Positions 54,045-61,733 of a stretch of 64,000 nucleotides of DNA are shown here, in pieces. The position numbers were made by a program, and so were the translations under genes. The notes beneath the pieces are model-generated. The model was not told the origin of the DNA. It searched no databases and worked only from the letters and a program-made list of their open reading frames with translations. The stretch covers positions 939,501-1,003,500 of the forward strand of contig JAURUC010000001.1 in NCBI GenBank assembly GCA_030803735.1, read 5' to 3'. Position 1 is the first letter of the stretch, and every line of letters starts with the position of its first letter. Origin of the DNA: Actinopolyspora lacussalsi (GTDB lineage Bacteria > Actinomycetota > Actinomycetes > Mycobacteriales > Pseudonocardiaceae).

Positions 54045-55334
54045 ATGAACACCGCGACCGCGGCCGCACTGCACACTGCCCAACGACGCATCCTGACCGT
54101 CCTCGTTGCCGCACAGATCCTCAGCGGGGCCGGGCTGGCCGCCGGCATCACCGTCGGTGCCCTGCTGGCCGAAGACATGCTCGACACCACGGGCCTGTCC
54201 GGCCTGCCCAGCGCCCTGTTCACCGCCGGATCGGCCGCAGCGGCCGCGGTGATCGGACGCACCTCCCAAAACCGGGGACGTCGCACGGGCCTCGCGGCCG
54301 GATACGCCGTCGGGGCGTTGGGAGCGCTCGGTGTCGTGGTCGCCGCCACCATCGACAACGTCACGCTGCTGTTCATCGCCCTGATCATCTACGGGTCCGG
54401 CACCGCCACCAACCTGCAAGCCCGCTACTCCGGCGCCGACCTGGCCACCCCCGGCCACCGTGCTCGCGCGCTGAGCACCGTGCTGGTGGCCACCACCCTC
54501 GGCGCCGTCGTCGGCCCCAACCTGGTCACCCCGCTGGGCACGCTGGCCAGATCCTGGAACATCCCGCCGCTGGCCGGACCCTTCCTGCTGGCCGCCGTCG
54601 CCTACGGCGCCGCCGCAGTCGTGCTGTGGACGCTGCTGCGCCCCGACCCCCTGCTCACAGCGCGCACCCTGGACGACCCGGACACACCCCGACCCGGGCA
54701 CAGCCCCGCAGCCCCGAGCTCCTCGGGCGACAACAGGCGCCTCGTGTTGCTCGGGGCCGCGGTCATGGTCCTGGTCCAGCTGGTCATGGTCGCGATCATG
54801 ACCATGACCCCGATCCACATGCAGCACCACGGACACTCCGTCGGAGCGGCCGGAGCCGTCATCGCGGTGCACATCGCCTCGATGTACCTGCCGTCTCCCC
54901 TGAGCGGTTTCCTCGTCGACCGCTACGGCCGAATGCCCATCGCCGGCGCCTCCGGCCTCACTCTGCTGGCGGCGGGCCTAGTGGCCGCCTTCGCCCCACC
55001 ACAGTCAGTCGTGCTGCTGGCAATCGCGCTCGGACTGCTGGGGCTGGGATGGAGCCTGGGGCTGGTCAGCGGCACCGCGATCATCACCGACAACACCTCA
55101 CTGGTCACCCGCGCCAAAATCCAAGGCCTGGTCGACGTCACCATCGCCCTCGCCGGAGCAGGCGGCGGACTGGCCTCCGGCATGATCGTGGCCACCGGAA
55201 GCTACACCCTGCTGTCCCTGGTCGGAGGGCTTCTCGCCGTGATCCTGCTGCCCCTCCTCGTGCTCGCCACACGAACCAACAGCACCTCGCCCTCCGGCGG
55301 TCATCAGCCAGCAGCCCCATCGACCAGCCCATGA
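54045..55334 (+). CDS. MFS transporter
   Basis: A 429-residue 12-TM protein: 'LTVLVAAQILSGAGLAAGIT', 'ALFTAGSAAAAAVIGRTSQN', 'AALALIIYGSGTATNLQARY' like stretch (LIIYGSGTATNLQARYSG), a 30-residue polar central loop and 'MYLPSPLSGFLVDRYGRMPI' at the start of the second half. The RGRRTGLAAG segment is the motif A remnant. It follows the ArsR-rhodanese gene by about 160 bases on the same strand and is probably part of that locus. ATG 54045 is used; a GTG one codon earlier is possible. aagga lies upstream. Confidence 0.85.
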   Translation: MNTATAAALHTAQRRILTVLVAAQILSGAGLAAGITVGALLAEDMLDTTGLSGLPSALFTAGSAAAAAVIGRTSQNRGRRTGLAAGYAVGALGALGVVVAATIDNVTLLFIALIIYGSGTATNLQARYSGADLATPGHRARALSTVLVATTLGAVVGPNLVTPLGTLARSWNIPPLAGPFLLAAVAYGAAAVVLWTLLRPDPLLTARTLDDPDTPRPGHSPAAPSSSGDNRRLVLLGAAVMVLVQLVMVAIMTMTPIHMQHHGHSVGAAGAVIAVHIASMYLPSPLSGFLVDRYGRMPIAGASGLTLLAAGLVAAFAPPQSVVLLAIALGLLGLGWSLGLVSGTAIITDNTSLVTRAKIQGLVDVTIALAGAGGGLASGMIVATGSYTLLSLVGGLLAVILLPLLVLATRTNSTSPSGGHQPAAPSTSP

Positions 55335-55441
55335 GCCACCACTCGATCAGCCATTCTCATCGGCATCCAGGACCGAGGGGCCACGCAGTGGCCGCAGTCC
55401 AGCCAGATCCGGCAGGAGGAATGAGTAGCGGCCGAGCATAA
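55331..55441 (+). CDS. His-rich 36-residue ORF coupled to the MFS gene
   Basis: The ATG overlaps the MFS stop (ATGA at 55331-55334). The product begins MSHHSISHSHRHPGPRGH: six His within the first 18 residues, then a neutral tail. It resembles the His-rich N-terminus of metal-ion transporters or chaperones, but nothing follows. It could be a small metal-binding peptide or the front end of a deleted gene. No database family is recognised. Confidence 0.35.
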   Translation: MSHHSISHSHRHPGPRGHAVAAVQPDPAGGMSSGRA

Positions 55442-55535
55442 TGAACAGAATGGCGGTTCACGGCTTAGCGCCGTTGTCGTTCGGATGTTCCTCAAGTCCC
55501 GAATCCCTTCTCCAGGGTCGCGGCACGTGTTGAGG

Positions 55536-55560
55536 TTGACCCAGGGTCAGGGGTCACACT
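55536..55560 (+). promoter_or_regulatory. MerR-type promoter/operator of the hydrolase-MerR pair
   Basis: TGACCC (55537-55542), A, GGGTCA (55544-55549): a perfect inverted repeat overlapping a -35-like ttgacc (55536-55541). A cacact at 55555-55560 could serve as -10 for a leaderless start at 55568; a 19-base MerR-type spacer would instead place -10 at 55561-55566 and favour ATG 55616. Confidence 0.5.
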
Positions 55561-55567
55561 TTTTCGC

Positions 55568-56395
55568 ATGAACCTTTCGAACTCGACCTGTTCGTCCGAT
55601 TCGAGCTGGACCGGTATGGTGCCGGTCGAAGACACCGCGCTCGCCGTGACCGATACGCGTGGACCCGGCTGTCCCGTGGTCTATCTCAACGGTTGTTATG
55701 CCGATCAGTCGCACTGGCGGCGCGTCATCGGTGAACTCGGCAGCGGCTGGCGACACATCACCTATGACGAGCGTGCCCGCGGCAGATCGAAGCGGTCCGC
55801 GGACTATTCGTTCGAGGCGTGTGTCCGTGACATCGACGCCGTCCTCAAGGCGAGGAACGTGGACCGGCCGATACTCGTCGGCTGGTCCTACGGGGCCGCG
55901 CTCGCCGTGCACTGGGCCAACCGCAACCCGGACCGCGTCCTTGGGGTGGTCCCGGTCGACGGTGCGATGCCGTACGACTGGATCGACGACGCGGCCCGGG
56001 AACGGATCCGGACATTGTTCCACCGGTTGAGTTGGATGTTTCCGATCGCCCGTCGGTTGGGCCTGGCGGCACGGTTCTCCGCCGAGCAGCACGCCGAGGT
56101 CAACATCGAGATCAACGAGAGCCTCGGCGCCCTCGGTCCCGTGCTGGACGGCCTGGCCTGCCCGGGCCGGTGGGTGATCGCCTCGGGAGGCAATCTCGGT
56201 GGCGGAGCCGAGGAGATGGAACGGGCTCGCGCCACTCTCACCCCCGCACTCACCCGCAACCCGCACCTCGAGGTGAGCTCGAAGGTCGCGAGCAATCACT
56301 CGAAGATCCTGCGCAAGGATTTCCGGGCCGTCGCCGACGCGGTTCGCGAGATCGCCTCCACCCGCGAAGCCCCACGTGCCCGGGAGGTGACCTGA
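55568..56395 (+). CDS. Alpha/beta hydrolase
   Basis: A 275-residue hydrolase: 'PVVYLNGCYADQSHWRRVIG' (oxyanion strand), 'WRHITYDERARGRSKRS', then the nucleophile elbow 'ILVGWSYGAALAVHWANRNP' (G-x-S-x-G, Ser in GWSYG) and a late 'SSKVASNHSKILRKDF' with a conserved His. This subgroup usually precedes a MerR regulator, as here (4 bases before the MerR ATG). Substrate unknown. ATG 55568 may be leaderless; ATG 55616 (MVPVEDTALAVTD), matching the family start better, is the main alternative. Confidence 0.85.
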   Translation: MNLSNSTCSSDSSWTGMVPVEDTALAVTDTRGPGCPVVYLNGCYADQSHWRRVIGELGSGWRHITYDERARGRSKRSADYSFEACVRDIDAVLKARNVDRPILVGWSYGAALAVHWANRNPDRVLGVVPVDGAMPYDWIDDAARERIRTLFHRLSWMFPIARRLGLAARFSAEQHAEVNIEINESLGALGPVLDGLACPGRWVIASGGNLGGGAEEMERARATLTPALTRNPHLEVSSKVASNHSKILRKDFRAVADAVREIASTREAPRAREVT

Positions 56396-56398
56396 CAG

Positions 56399-57175
56399 AT
56401 GGCCTATGGCGTCACGATCGGCCAGGCGGCGACATTCGCAGGCGTCACGGTCAAGACCGTGCGGCACTATCACAAGATCGGCCTGCTCGAGGAGCCACCG
56501 CGTGACCGCTCCGGCTACAGGCGGTACAAATCGGACGAGCTGCTGCGGCTGGTTCAGATCCGTACGTTGGCGGCCGCGGGCGTGCCGTTGGCCGAGGTCG
56601 GGGCCGTGCTCGACGCGGATGTCGAGCAGTTCGGTGCGGCGATCGCCGATGTGCAGCGGCGCCTGACCGAACAGATCACGGAGCTGATCGCGCGGCGCGA
56701 GACGTTGCACCAGCTCGCCGAGGGAGACCGGGCCCTGTTGCCCGACCGTGCTCTCGACCTGCTGCACCGGATGTCCGACCTCGGATTCGAAGCTGACTAT
56801 GTGACCACCCAGCGGGAAGCCCTGGTGCTGTCCCTGGCGCTGGTACCCGAGGGTTTCGACAGTTTCCTGACTCTGCTCGAACGCCGGCTCGACGACCCCG
56901 GCTACGTTAACCTGGCCAAACGCTGCTGGGAGGCCGAGAACTGGCAGCCCGACGACCCCTGTATCGAGGAACTCGCGACCGACGTGGCCGAACACTTTCT
57001 CGCCAACCCCACTCTGTTGGGGGATCCCACCGGTCTGCGGACCTGGTCCGACGCTGTTCCGCAATACAGAATGATCAACTACCACCGGCAGGACCGGATG
57101 CCGATCTCGGCCCGGTTGACCGCGCTCATCGAGGCCGAACTCCGCTCGGCGGGCGTAGCGGTCCCCCACCAATGA
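56399..57175 (+). CDS. MerR-family regulator
   Basis: A 258-residue MerR protein: 'TIGQAATFAGVTVKTVRHYH' and 'KIGLLEEPPRDRSGYRRYKS' form the winged helix, followed by a coiled-coil dimerisation helix ('ADVQRRLTEQITELIARRET') and an about 140-residue C-terminal ligand-type domain ('LSLALVPEGFDSFLTLLERR', 'HFLANPTLLGDPTGLRTW'). The long C-terminal domain suggests sensing of an organic ligand, like TipAL-type regulators. It follows the hydrolase by 3 bases with ggaggtg upstream and probably controls the inverted repeat at 55537. Confidence 0.88.
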   Translation: MAYGVTIGQAATFAGVTVKTVRHYHKIGLLEEPPRDRSGYRRYKSDELLRLVQIRTLAAAGVPLAEVGAVLDADVEQFGAAIADVQRRLTEQITELIARRETLHQLAEGDRALLPDRALDLLHRMSDLGFEADYVTTQREALVLSLALVPEGFDSFLTLLERRLDDPGYVNLAKRCWEAENWQPDDPCIEELATDVAEHFLANPTLLGDPTGLRTWSDAVPQYRMINYHRQDRMPISARLTALIEAELRSAGVAVPHQ

Positions 57176-57265
57176 GGAAAGTACAGGGCCGCGCCACGGG
57201 ACCAACCGACGAACACGGCCCGACATCGGGAATGTGCACCCGCTGCCCATTACGGGCTGCTGACC

Positions 57266-58033
57266 TTACGAGCCCGGTTTCAACGTACGGCCGAACAGGT
57301 CCAGCAACGCCGCCCAGTGCCGTTCGGTGGCCTGCTCGTCGTAGGCGGCGGTGTCGGCCTGGGTGTAGCCGTGTCCGGCACCCGGGTACACCTCGCTGTG
57401 GAAGGACACCCCGGCTTCCGCCAGCGCCCGGTCGAGCCGCTCGATCTGCTCGGGCGGCAGGGCGTGGTCCTGGTCGGCGTGGCCGAAGTAGAGCTCCGCG
57501 GTGATGTTCCCGGCCAGCAGATGCGGGCTGTCGGGCTCTTCGCTCGCCAGACCACCACCGTGGAAACCGGCCATGGCGGTCACCTGGTCCGGATAGGTCC
57601 CGGCCGTGCGCAACGCCAGTACCGCCCCCATGCAGTAGCCGGTGACACCGACCGCTCCCCCGTCGGCCTCCGGCCGTTGTCGCAGCCAGTCCAGGTAGAC
57701 ACCGGCATCACGCATCGCCAGTTCAGGGGTCAGCGCCCGCATCATCGGGCCGATCTCGTCGAAGATCTCGGGACGCCTGCCCGGATCGATGAACTCGGGC
57801 AGCTCCACGACCGGGGCACGCCCGTGGCGGTAGAAGACGTTGGGCACCAGCACGGTGTAGCCGGCGGCGGCCAGCCGGTCGGCCATCGCGGTCAGGTGCG
57901 GACGTACTCCGAAGGCGTCCATGTACAACAGCACGGCAGGATGCGCGGCCCCGTCGTCGGGATGCGTCAGATAGGCGTCGGCGCCTCCGTCCGGAGTGGG
58001 TACGTCCACCATGGTTCCCTGTACGGCAGTCAT
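57266..58033 (-). CDS. Dienelactone hydrolase family protein
   Basis: A 255-residue DLH-fold hydrolase. 'PAVLLYMDAFGVRPHLTAMA' is the N-terminal oxyanion strand, 'GAVGVTGYCMGAVLALRTAG' carries the nucleophile elbow with Cys (G-Y-C-M-G) as in dienelactone hydrolases, 'AELYFGHADQDHALPPEQIE' the catalytic Asp, and 'SEVYPGAGHGYTQADTAAYD' the His. The C-x-x-S-less triad Cys-Asp-His fits hydrolysis of dienelactones or similar esters. ATG 58033 follows aaaggacaggg; no operon partner is obvious. Confidence 0.88.
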   Translation of the reverse strand: MTAVQGTMVDVPTPDGGADAYLTHPDDGAAHPAVLLYMDAFGVRPHLTAMADRLAAAGYTVLVPNVFYRHGRAPVVELPEFIDPGRRPEIFDEIGPMMRALTPELAMRDAGVYLDWLRQRPEADGGAVGVTGYCMGAVLALRTAGTYPDQVTAMAGFHGGGLASEEPDSPHLLAGNITAELYFGHADQDHALPPEQIERLDRALAEAGVSFHSEVYPGAGHGYTQADTAAYDEQATERHWAALLDLFGRTLKPGS

Positions 58034-58203
58034 CAACCCTGTCCTTTCGTCCGAGACGGTGATGGCAACGGTGCGAGGAGCCGGACCCGAACAACCGTTC
58101 CGCACCGGTTTTCACACCGTCGCGGCCGTTCAGCCTATCCAGGTCGAGAGCACCGCGCCGTGCCGGTAGCGAGCACACCGCTGTTCTGGCGGGAGTGTTC
58201 GGG

Positions 58204-59106
58204 TCAGCCGCGCCGCAGCTGGTCGCGCAGTGTTCGCGCCACCCATCCCATCAGCGCGTCGGCTTCGGGCTGGTTGGCAGCGGCCACCCGGGATTCGGTC
58301 AGCGCGGCGATTCCGAAGGATCGTCCGTCGGCGTGTTCGACCACGCCGATCTCGTGGCGCAGGTTGAGCAGTGTTCCGGTCTTCGACGCCCATGTCGAGG
58401 CATCGGAGACGAATTCCGGGGCCAGGCGTTGTCGCAGCAGGTTGTTGGTCATGAGTTCGCGTATCCGCGTGCCGATGCTTCGCGGTATGCCGGAGGGGGT
58501 CCACAGTGCCTGTAGCAGGTCGACGAGGGCTCTGGCCGAGCCCGCGTTGGCACGGGTGACGTCGAGTTGGGACACCGGGTGACCGTTCCCGGCGGTACCT
58601 GCGGTGATGGCCAGTGTGTGAGCGAGGGAGACCTCGGTGGGATCGAGGCGTTCCGCAGGGGTGTCGGCGAGGTCACTCATCCGGTGGCGTGCGGTGATGC
58701 CGTGCAGTTCCCACTGCCGCATCAGCCGTGTGACCTCCTCGGGTGGGGTCAGGTCGAACAGTGCGTCGGCGGCCGTTCCGTCACTGATCGAAGTGCTCAG
58801 GTACAGCAGATCGTCGAGCGCCACGCGGGCCGGGTGGTGAAACCGGCTCAGTCCGGTCGGGCCCGGTGTGGTGATGCGGCCTGGTCGCACTTCGACCGTG
58901 GTGGAGCCGTCGAGCTCGCCGATGCGGATGCGTTCGAGTGTGGCGGCGGCCAGCGGAATCTTGATCAATGAGGCGATCGGGTACCACACGTCCGGGGCGA
59001 TGCCGAGTTCGTGACCGGAGTGCAGGTCGCGTACGAGGAATGATCCCCGTAGCCCCCCGTTGTCGAGTTCCGCTCGCAGTCCCCTGGTCAGTGATTCGAT
59101 GCTCAT
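58204..59106 (-). CDS. blaB: BlaB-like cytoplasmic penicillin-recognising regulatory protein
   Basis: A 300-residue class A beta-lactamase-like protein without signal peptide. Active-site Ser/Lys motif S46-LIK49, SDG at 108-110 and K242-TG are present, but the omega-loop ExxLN glutamate of beta-lactamases is not seen, so it should bind rather than hydrolyse beta-lactams efficiently. The start overlaps the LysR stop (ATGA, 59103-59106). The order LysR-BlaB, divergent from a beta-lactamase, is the Streptomyces cacaoi blaA-blaB/blaL arrangement, where both gene products are needed for induction. A plain serine hydrolase remains possible. Confidence 0.8.
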   Translation of the reverse strand: MSIESLTRGLRAELDNGGLRGSFLVRDLHSGHELGIAPDVWYPIASLIKIPLAAATLERIRIGELDGSTTVEVRPGRITTPGPTGLSRFHHPARVALDDLLYLSTSISDGTAADALFDLTPPEEVTRLMRQWELHGITARHRMSDLADTPAERLDPTEVSLAHTLAITAGTAGNGHPVSQLDVTRANAGSARALVDLLQALWTPSGIPRSIGTRIRELMTNNLLRQRLAPEFVSDASTWASKTGTLLNLRHEIGVVEHADGRSFGIAALTESRVAAANQPEADALMGWVARTLRDQLRRG

Positions 59107-59999
59107 GCCGTCTCCTGTCCGCCCACTGTGGCTCCGAGTGCTCGCGCGACGACGTGCCGGAGCCGTTCCCGGATGCGTGTGGCGTCGGCGGCGACAACGG
59201 CCTCGATGTCGAAACCACGTTCGACCCGCAGCTCACCGAGCGCCCGCCATGTCATTCCGAGTTCACGGGCCTGCGCGGCCGAGCACACCAGCAGGTCCGC
59301 CGAGCCCAGCACCTCGGCTGTGGCCGCGGTCAGCGAGTCGGCGACGGTGACCTGGGCGGGCCGCAGTCCGACGGCGTCGCGGGTTCGCACGAGGCGGTCC
59401 CGGATGTGCGGAACATCGTCCTCCGGTTGGATCCAGACCCGACGCCGTGGTAACCGGCCGGATCGTCCCACACGCAGGCTTTCCAAGTAGAGCGAACCCG
59501 GGGCCAGTGCGGTAGTGCCGGCCAGCCCCAGTGGAACGGTCCACACACCGGTATCGGCGGGCACCGCCGTGACGGCCGCCCGTACCTGGTGCGTGCGAAC
59601 CAGCTCGGAACGTTCGCCGGGTGGAGCCGGGCGGAACTCGAGGAACAGCTCGTGAGCACGTGCTTCGGAGTCGAGTTCGGCCAGGTCGCGAGTGGTGCAG
59701 GTTTCAGGGACGGCGATCCGTAGCGGACGGAACCTGGCGTGGTGGGCGTCCTGCTCCATCGCGTCGGCGAGTCGGACCAGGCGTCGTGCGGAGGGAAGCA
59801 TGTCCCTGCCGAACGGTGTCAGTACCGCCTTCCTGCTCGAACGGTCGAACAGCAGCTCGCCGAGATGGCCTTCCAGAGCCGAAACCCGACGGCTGGCCAC
59901 TGACTGGGGGACGCCGGCCAGGGCGGCCCCACGAGTGAAGCTTCCCGCTTCGCTGACTGCCACGAACGCCTTGCAACTGCCCACCAGGTCCACAGCCAC
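59103..59999 (-). CDS. blaA: LysR-family (AmpR/BlaA-like) beta-lactamase regulator
   Basis: A 298-residue LysR-type regulator. 'GSCKAFVAVSEAGSFTRGAA', 'AGVPQSVASRRVSALEGHLG' and 'LLFDRSSRKAVLTPFGRDML' are the winged helix, followed by a periplasmic-binding-like effector domain ('LRIAVPETCTTRDLAELDSE', 'RAAVTAVPADTGVWTVPLGL', 'ADLLVCSAAQARELG'). GTG 59999 opens VAVDLVGSC. It is divergent from the class A beta-lactamase with 102 bases between, containing an ATTCG/CGAAT palindrome. Together with BlaB it should switch the lactamase gene on when cell-wall damage or a beta-lactam is sensed. Confidence 0.87.
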   Translation of the reverse strand: MAVDLVGSCKAFVAVSEAGSFTRGAALAGVPQSVASRRVSALEGHLGELLFDRSSRKAVLTPFGRDMLPSARRLVRLADAMEQDAHHARFRPLRIAVPETCTTRDLAELDSEARAHELFLEFRPAPPGERSELVRTHQVRAAVTAVPADTGVWTVPLGLAGTTALAPGSLYLESLRVGRSGRLPRRRVWIQPEDDVPHIRDRLVRTRDAVGLRPAQVTVADSLTAATAEVLGSADLLVCSAAQARELGMTWRALGELRVERGFDIEAVVAADATRIRERLRHVVARALGATVGGQETA

Positions 60000-60010
60000 A
60001 GCTTATACGC

Positions 60011-60024
60011 ATTCGGCATCGAAT
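60011..60024. promoter_or_regulatory. Palindrome in the blaA-bla intergenic region
   Basis: ATTCG (60011-60015) and CGAAT (60020-60024) are perfect arms around gcat, 12 bases upstream of the LysR start and 78 bases upstream of the lactamase start; a gcttatacgc element lies beside it. Placement fits a LysR binding site, although the arms are shorter than a full T-N11-A motif. Confidence 0.45.
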
Positions 60025-60101
60025 CATCCGTTCGTGACTTGGACAGGATGAGTCGGGGCCGATGAGACTGCTCGGGACAAGCGACGACGAAAGGAACCGC
60101 C

Positions 60102-61013
60102 TTGTTCGTACGGCGTGCCCGCGGAGCCCTCCTGGCTTCGGCGGCCCTGCTCACCCTGGTCGGCTGCACCGGTGTCGAGGCCGAGCAGTCAGCTCCGCCA
60201 CAGAATTCGACGACCGTGCCCTCCGCCGCATCGGTCCCCCACGAGGACTTCGAACGACTCGAACGTGAATTCGACGCCGGCCTCGGTGTCTACGCCGTCG
60301 ACACGGCGACGGGACGGGAACTGTCCTACCGTGCCGATGAGCGCTTCGCCTACGCCTCCACGCACAAGGCGCTGACGGCGGCAGCGGTGCTGCGGCGAAC
60401 CTCGCTGGAAGGACTGGACAAGCGGATCACCTACGATCGCTCCGATCTCGTGGCGTACTCGCCGGTCACGAAGAAACACGTCGACAGCGGTATGACCCTG
60501 CGTTCCGTGCTCGACGCCGCCGTGCGCTACAGCGACAACACCGCCGCGAACCTCATGTTCGACGAGCTCGGCGGCCCCGAGGGGCTCAGCGCGGTGCTGC
60601 GCGAGATCGGTGACGCCACCACCCACGTCGACCGGATCGAGCCCGACCTCAACGCGACCGAGCCCGGTGACATCCGAGACACCAGCACTCCGCGCGCACT
60701 GGCAACCAGCCTGCGTGCTTTCACCGTCGGAAACGCGTTGCCGAGAGACGAACGCGCCGTGCTCAACAGGATGCTGCGCAACGTCACCACCGGTGACGAG
60801 CTCATCCGGTCCGGGGCCCCCGACGGTTGGCGAGTGGGGGACAAAAGCGGCGCCGCCGACTACGGCACCCGCAACGACATCGCCGTGCTGTGGCCACCGG
60901 AACGGGCACCCATCGTGCTCGCGGTGCTGTCCGACCGGGACGCCGCCGACGCCGAGTACGACAACGCGCTCATCGCCCGAGCGGCCGAGGTGGCGCTGCG
61001 GTCGTTCCGCTGA
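60102..61013 (+). CDS. bla: Class A beta-lactamase (lipoprotein)
   Basis: A 303-residue exported class A beta-lactamase. The N-terminus is a lipoprotein signal ('ALLASAALLTLVGC', lipobox Cys22). Catalytic motifs are 'FAYASTHKALTAAAVL' (S86-x-x-K89), 'VRYSDNTAANLMF' (SDN 143-145), 'RIEPDLNATEPGDIRDTSTP' (omega-loop Glu180 with N184) and 'RVGDKSGAADYGTRNDIAVL' (KSG, 248-250, in place of KTG). It hydrolyses penicillins and some cephalosporins at the outer face of the membrane. TTG 60102 is preceded by aagga. The blaA-blaB pair lies divergent and a terminator hairpin follows. Confidence 0.94.
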   Translation: MFVRRARGALLASAALLTLVGCTGVEAEQSAPPQNSTTVPSAASVPHEDFERLEREFDAGLGVYAVDTATGRELSYRADERFAYASTHKALTAAAVLRRTSLEGLDKRITYDRSDLVAYSPVTKKHVDSGMTLRSVLDAAVRYSDNTAANLMFDELGGPEGLSAVLREIGDATTHVDRIEPDLNATEPGDIRDTSTPRALATSLRAFTVGNALPRDERAVLNRMLRNVTTGDELIRSGAPDGWRVGDKSGAADYGTRNDIAVLWPPERAPIVLAVLSDRDAADAEYDNALIARAAEVALRSFR

Positions 61014-61057
61014 TCGTTCGGACATCGGTGCCAGTGGCACCAGTACACTCCGTTCGG

Positions 61058-61079
61058 CGAGGACAACGCACTGTCCTCG
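61058..61079 (+). terminator. Terminator after the beta-lactamase gene
   Basis: cgaggaca (61058-61065) pairs perfectly with tgtcctcg (61072-61079) with a 6-base loop, 45 bases after the bla stop. Confidence 0.65.
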
Positions 61080-61112
61080 GAGACGTGACGGGCCGATGTT
61101 GACGGGTATGGC

Positions 61113-61448
61113 ATGACGACGATCGAGTGGTCCGATTTCGAACGGGTCGAGCTTCGAGTGGGGACCGTCGTCGCCGCCGAGCCGAATGCGGCAGCACGCA
61201 ACCCCTGCTACGTGCTCTCGGTCGATCTCGGTGAGCACGGCGTGCGCACGTCCAGCGCCCAGATCACCGATTACTACACGCCCGAGGACCTGCTGGGGCG
61301 GCAGGTGCTGTGCGTCTGCAATTTCGAACCCAGACGCGTAGCGGGTGTGAAATCGGAAGTGCTGGTCACCGGTGTTCACGACGACCAAGGGGGTGTCGTG
61401 CTCGCCGGCTTCGAGTTCCCCGTCCCGAACGGCCATCGTCTCGTCTGA
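61113..61448 (+). CDS. csaA: CsaA-like tRNA-binding OB-fold protein
   Basis: A 111-residue EMAP/tRNA-binding OB-fold domain: 'WSDFERVELRVGTVVAAEPN' opens the fold, 'PCYVLSVDLGEHGVRTSSAQ' the second strand pair, and 'QVLCVCNFEPRRVAGVKSEV' with 'GVVLAGFEFPVPNGHRLV' complete it. The family includes bacterial CsaA, implicated in protein export/chaperone activity, and free-standing tRNA-binding domains. ATG 61113. It starts 34 bases after the terminator hairpin of the lactamase gene and is probably a separate unit. Confidence 0.88.
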   Translation: MTTIEWSDFERVELRVGTVVAAEPNAAARNPCYVLSVDLGEHGVRTSSAQITDYYTPEDLLGRQVLCVCNFEPRRVAGVKSEVLVTGVHDDQGGVVLAGFEFPVPNGHRLV

Positions 61449-61699
61449 GGCGGCTCGCGCGGACTTTTCGGCGAGCATGAACCCCGGATCCTGCTGCGTC
61501 GACATCACCGACGGCGGTGGAACATTCTTCCCGTTCGTCGGTGATGTCTCCCAGCCGACACGTGGCGGTTCCGTGCGCGCCCGTCGACACGCTGTCCGCG
61601 CACAGCGGCGTTCTGAAGCATCCGGGTTCGGGCGAACGGCACGCTCCCAGAGCAGTGCGCGGGCACGGCGTCCGCGATGCCGTGCCCGGTGGTTTCGAG

Positions 61700-61731
61700 T
61701 TGACCTTGCCCTCGGGGGCAGGGTTTAGCGT
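61700..61731 (+). promoter_or_regulatory. MerR-type promoter/operator of the MerR-peroxiredoxin gene
   Basis: ttgacc (61700-61705) overlaps the inverted repeat CCTTGCCC (61704-61711) / GGGCAGGG (61716-61723), with a tagcgt -10-like element at 61726-61731 and an unusually long spacer of about 20 bases. This is the standard layout of a MerR-activated promoter. The start GTG at 61734 is 3 bases further, so the message is probably leaderless. Confidence 0.65.
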
Positions 61732-61733
61732 TC

